Positions 5,253 to 6,841 of a stretch of DNA of 6,841 bases are shown piece after piece (within the stretch, counting starts at the first letter, position 1; each line of letters starts with the position of its first letter). The position numbers and the translations under genes are program-made. Under the pieces are notes generated by a model. The model was given only the letters and a program-made list of their open reading frames with translations, did no database searches and was not told the DNA's origin. The stretch comes from CAZYMF01 sp964648215. Lineage in GTDB: Bacteria > Desulfobacterota > Binatia > HRBIN30 > JACQVA1. The DNA lies in NCBI GenBank assembly GCA_964648215.1, contig CAZYMF010000237.1, positions 1 through 6,841 of the forward strand, read 5' to 3'.

Positions 5253-5276
5253 GTTGCCGTGTGCCGTTCCCTTCCC
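5253..5276. repeat. Short degenerate microrepeat in the AKR-VOC gap
   Basis: On the - strand this stretch reads as a chain of purine-rich units, GGGAAGGGAACGGC then ACACGGCAAC. The style resembles the arms at 4708-4800. It is too short and too degenerate to assign a function. It lies wholly in the non-coding gap between the aldo/keto reductase and VOC genes. Confidence 0.3.
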
Positions 5277-5290
5277 GAGGTGCGGCGCCG

Positions 5291-6307
5291 TCAGCCCATC
5301 GGGTACTTGATCTCCTTGGTCACCTGGTGGCAGGCCTTGCGCACCTCCTCCGACAGCGTGACATCGGCGGCGGCCAGCGTGTCGGTGAGCTGCTCGACCG
5401 TGGTGGCGCCGATGATGGTGGAGCCGACGAAGTCGTGCGTCAGCGTCCAAGCCGTCGCCAGCGTGGTCACCGACATGCCGTGCCCCCGCGCGATCTCGGT
5501 GAAGCGGGTCACCGAAGCGAGGGTGTGCTCGTTGACGAAGCGGCGCGCCATCGTCTGCGAGCGCGGGTTGCCCTCGGCGTAGATCGCGAAGCGCGCGCCC
5601 TTGGGTCGCGCGCCGTCCTGGTACTTGCCGCTCAGCACGCCGCCGGCGATCGGGCTGTAGGGCAGCAGGCTGACCTGCTCGCGGCGGCAGACCTCGGCGA
5701 GCTCGTCCTCGAAGCGGCGGTTGAGCAGGCTGAAGTTGTTCTGGATCGTCTCGTAGCGGGTCAGGCCGCGGCTGTCGCTGGCCCACAGGCTCTTGGTCAG
5801 GCCGTAGGCGGTCTCGTTGCTGCAGCCGGCGTCGCGGATCTTGCCGGCTTCGACCGCGCGGGTGAGCGCCTCCAGCGTTTCCTCGATCGGCACGTCGCGA
5901 TCGGGCCAGTGGGTCTGATAGAGGTCGATGTAGTCGGTGCCGAGGCGGCGCAGGCTGCCCTCGATGGCGCGCTCGACGTGGTGGCGGTCGAGAGCTGTCT
6001 TGCCCTCGCGCACCGGCGCCAGGAACCATCCCTGACCGGGACCGGCGACCTTGGTGGCGACGACGACGGCGTCGCGCTTCTTGGTGGCCAGCCACTTGCC
6101 GCAGATCTCCTCGGTGCGGCCGGCGTACTTGGGATCGGGAGGCACCGGGTAGACCTCGGCGGCGTCGATGAAGTCGACGCCGGCGTCCCAGGCCCGGTCG
6201 AGGATGGCGAGGCTGGTCTTCTCGTCGGCCTGGTTGCCGAAGGTCATGGTTCCCATGCAGATCTCGGAGACGACGAGGCCGGTGCGGCCCAAACGGCGGC
6301 GCTTCAT
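5291..6307 (-). CDS. Aldo/keto reductase, Tas-like
   Basis: A 338-residue (alpha/beta)8 NAD(P)H-dependent oxidoreductase that reduces aldehydes or ketones. The AKR tetrad is visible: Asp48, Tyr53 (in DAAEVYPVPP, 48-57), Lys86 (VATKV) and His133 (QTHWPD). The N-terminal LGRTGLVVSEICMGTMTFG (6-24), GCSNET (161-166), IQNNFSLLNRRFE (188-200), LLPYSPIAGGVLSGKY (214-229) and IIGATTVEQL (298-307) closely resemble E. coli Tas (346 residues), especially the YPVPP and SLLNR segments. The true start is the ATG at 6307, preceded by AAGGAGGAA at 6310-6318; the frame stays open further upstream but overlaps the divergent thioesterase. The promoter is likely in the 111-bp divergent gap. The VOC gene follows on the same strand after 57 bp. 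Physiological substrate unknown. Confidence 0.92.
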   Translation of the reverse strand: MKRRRLGRTGLVVSEICMGTMTFGNQADEKTSLAILDRAWDAGVDFIDAAEVYPVPPDPKYAGRTEEICGKWLATKKRDAVVVATKVAGPGQGWFLAPVREGKTALDRHHVERAIEGSLRRLGTDYIDLYQTHWPDRDVPIEETLEALTRAVEAGKIRDAGCSNETAYGLTKSLWASDSRGLTRYETIQNNFSLLNRRFEDELAEVCRREQVSLLPYSPIAGGVLSGKYQDGARPKGARFAIYAEGNPRSQTMARRFVNEHTLASVTRFTEIARGHGMSVTTLATAWTLTHDFVGSTIIGATTVEQLTDTLAAADVTLSEEVRKACHQVTKEIKYPMG

Positions 6308-6340
6308 GCTTCCTCCTTCGCGGATTTGACGTCGGCGCGG

Positions 6341-6367
6341 ATCATAGCAAGGTGCGCGAGTTGTGAA
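6341..6367 (-). promoter_or_regulatory. Candidate promoter for the aldo/keto reductase
   Basis: On the - strand, TTCACA (6362-6367) and TATGAT (6341-6346) each match the housekeeping consensus at 5 of 6 positions. The 15-base spacer is slightly short. The -10 lies about 33 bases ahead of the reductase ATG, leaving room for the AAGGAGGAA site. These are the only AT-rich bases in an otherwise GC-rich divergent region. Confidence 0.4.
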
Positions 6368-6418
6368 AGGGGCGGCGCGGGTTGCGCGGGCGGCGGGCGC
6401 GTCGTAGGTAGCGAGCCC

Positions 6419-6841
6419 ATGGCCGACACGCCGCTGCTCGAGGTGGCACGCTACCGGGTCATCTTCGCCGACTGCGACCCGATGCGCATCATGTACTACG
6501 GCAACTACTTCCGGCTCTTCGAGATCGGCCGCGCCGAGCTGTTCCGCAAGCTCGGCCACCCGTTTCCCGAGTACATCGAGCGCGGGCTCTATCTCGGTGT
6601 GATCGAGACCACCTGCCGCTACCGGCAGCCGGCGCGCTACGACGACGAGCTGATCATCCGTGCCGGGATCGCCGACGTCGGCCGGGCGCGTCTCACGATC
6701 GAGTACGAGGTCGACGCGCTCGCCGGCGCCGTGGTGGCCAGCGGCTCGACGATCCACGCCGTGCTCAACGAGGACGGCCGGCCGCAGCGGATCCCGGCGG
6801 AGTTTCGCCAGGCGGCGCTGGCGGTGAAGCGGAAAGAGTAG
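6419..6841 (+). CDS. Acyl-CoA thioesterase, hotdog fold (YbgC/4-hydroxybenzoyl-CoA thioesterase family)
   Basis: A complete 140-residue single-hotdog protein ending in a TAG on the last three bases of the window. The family signature is DCDPMRIMYYGNYFRLFEIGRAELF (18-42): Asp20 corresponds to the catalytic Asp17 of Pseudomonas 4-hydroxybenzoyl-CoA thioesterase, and YYGNYFRLFE matches the start of the long hotdog helix. The YDDELIIRAGI segment (74-84) and the final strand (about 108-118) complete the fold. It should hydrolyse an acyl-CoA or aryl-CoA to free acid and CoA as a cytosolic multimer. It diverges from the aldo/keto reductase gene. There is no good Shine-Dalgarno site before the ATG at 6419 (only a weak GTAGGTAGCGAG), so expression may be low or leaderless. 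A longer frame reaching back to 4847 is a shadow of the reductase. Substrate not predictable. Confidence 0.9.
   Translation: MADTPLLEVARYRVIFADCDPMRIMYYGNYFRLFEIGRAELFRKLGHPFPEYIERGLYLGVIETTCRYRQPARYDDELIIRAGIADVGRARLTIEYEVDALAGAVVASGSTIHAVLNEDGRPQRIPAEFRQAALAVKRKE

Noticed and set aside
4743..6095. 450-codon - strand frame across the reductase and VOC genes
   Set aside because: Out-of-frame shadow. Its C-terminus translates the non-coding inverted repeat.
4847..6418. Long + frame antisense to the VOC and aldo/keto reductase genes, continuous with the thioesterase
   Set aside because: It is a high-GC shadow of two well-supported - strand genes; the hotdog domain begins only at 6419.

Overview
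The window is GC-rich with tightly packed genes and strong G/C bias at third codon positions. It reads as chromosomal DNA from a free-living, metabolically versatile bacterium with purine-rich Shine-Dalgarno sites. The sequence alone does not fix the phylum. There are no RNA genes, insertion sequences, CRISPR arrays or phage genes.

Region 1 (about 94-3713, + strand) is a four-gene operon: two short-chain dehydrogenases (106-894 and 912-1700), a coenzyme B12-dependent acyl-CoA mutase large subunit (1726-3312) and its separate B12-binding subunit (3300-3713, overlapping by 13 bp). The split layout matches isobutyryl-CoA and 2-hydroxyisobutyryl-CoA mutases. However, almost every residue that reads the substrate acyl group in known family members is changed here: the Tyr89 position is Leu, the His244 position is Tyr, Arg207 is lost, and His328/Gln330 are Ala/His. 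A CxxC motif also sits in the substrate loop. The B12 subunit keeps the axial-His motif but has an unusual SxL region. This is the most interesting part of the window: a probable carbon-skeleton mutase of unknown specificity, packaged with two oxidoreductases that could make or consume a hydroxyacyl- or oxoacyl-CoA.

Region 2 (3712-4693, + strand) starts with a long hairpin that separates it from the mutase operon. A candidate promoter follows, then a SufT-type Fe-S assembly protein (3862-4398) and a pterin-4a-carbinolamine dehydratase (4403-4693), four bases apart.

Region 3 (4694-6307) has a 35-bp imperfect inverted repeat between convergent genes. On the - strand, a Tas-like aldo/keto reductase (5291-6307) is followed by a VOC-fold protein (4811-5233). 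A complete hotdog thioesterase (6419-6841, + strand) diverges from the reductase and ends exactly at the window edge.

Three intergenic spaces contain related low-complexity, purine-rich-strand microrepeats. Two of them fold back into long hairpins, suggesting a genome-wide class of intergenic repeat.
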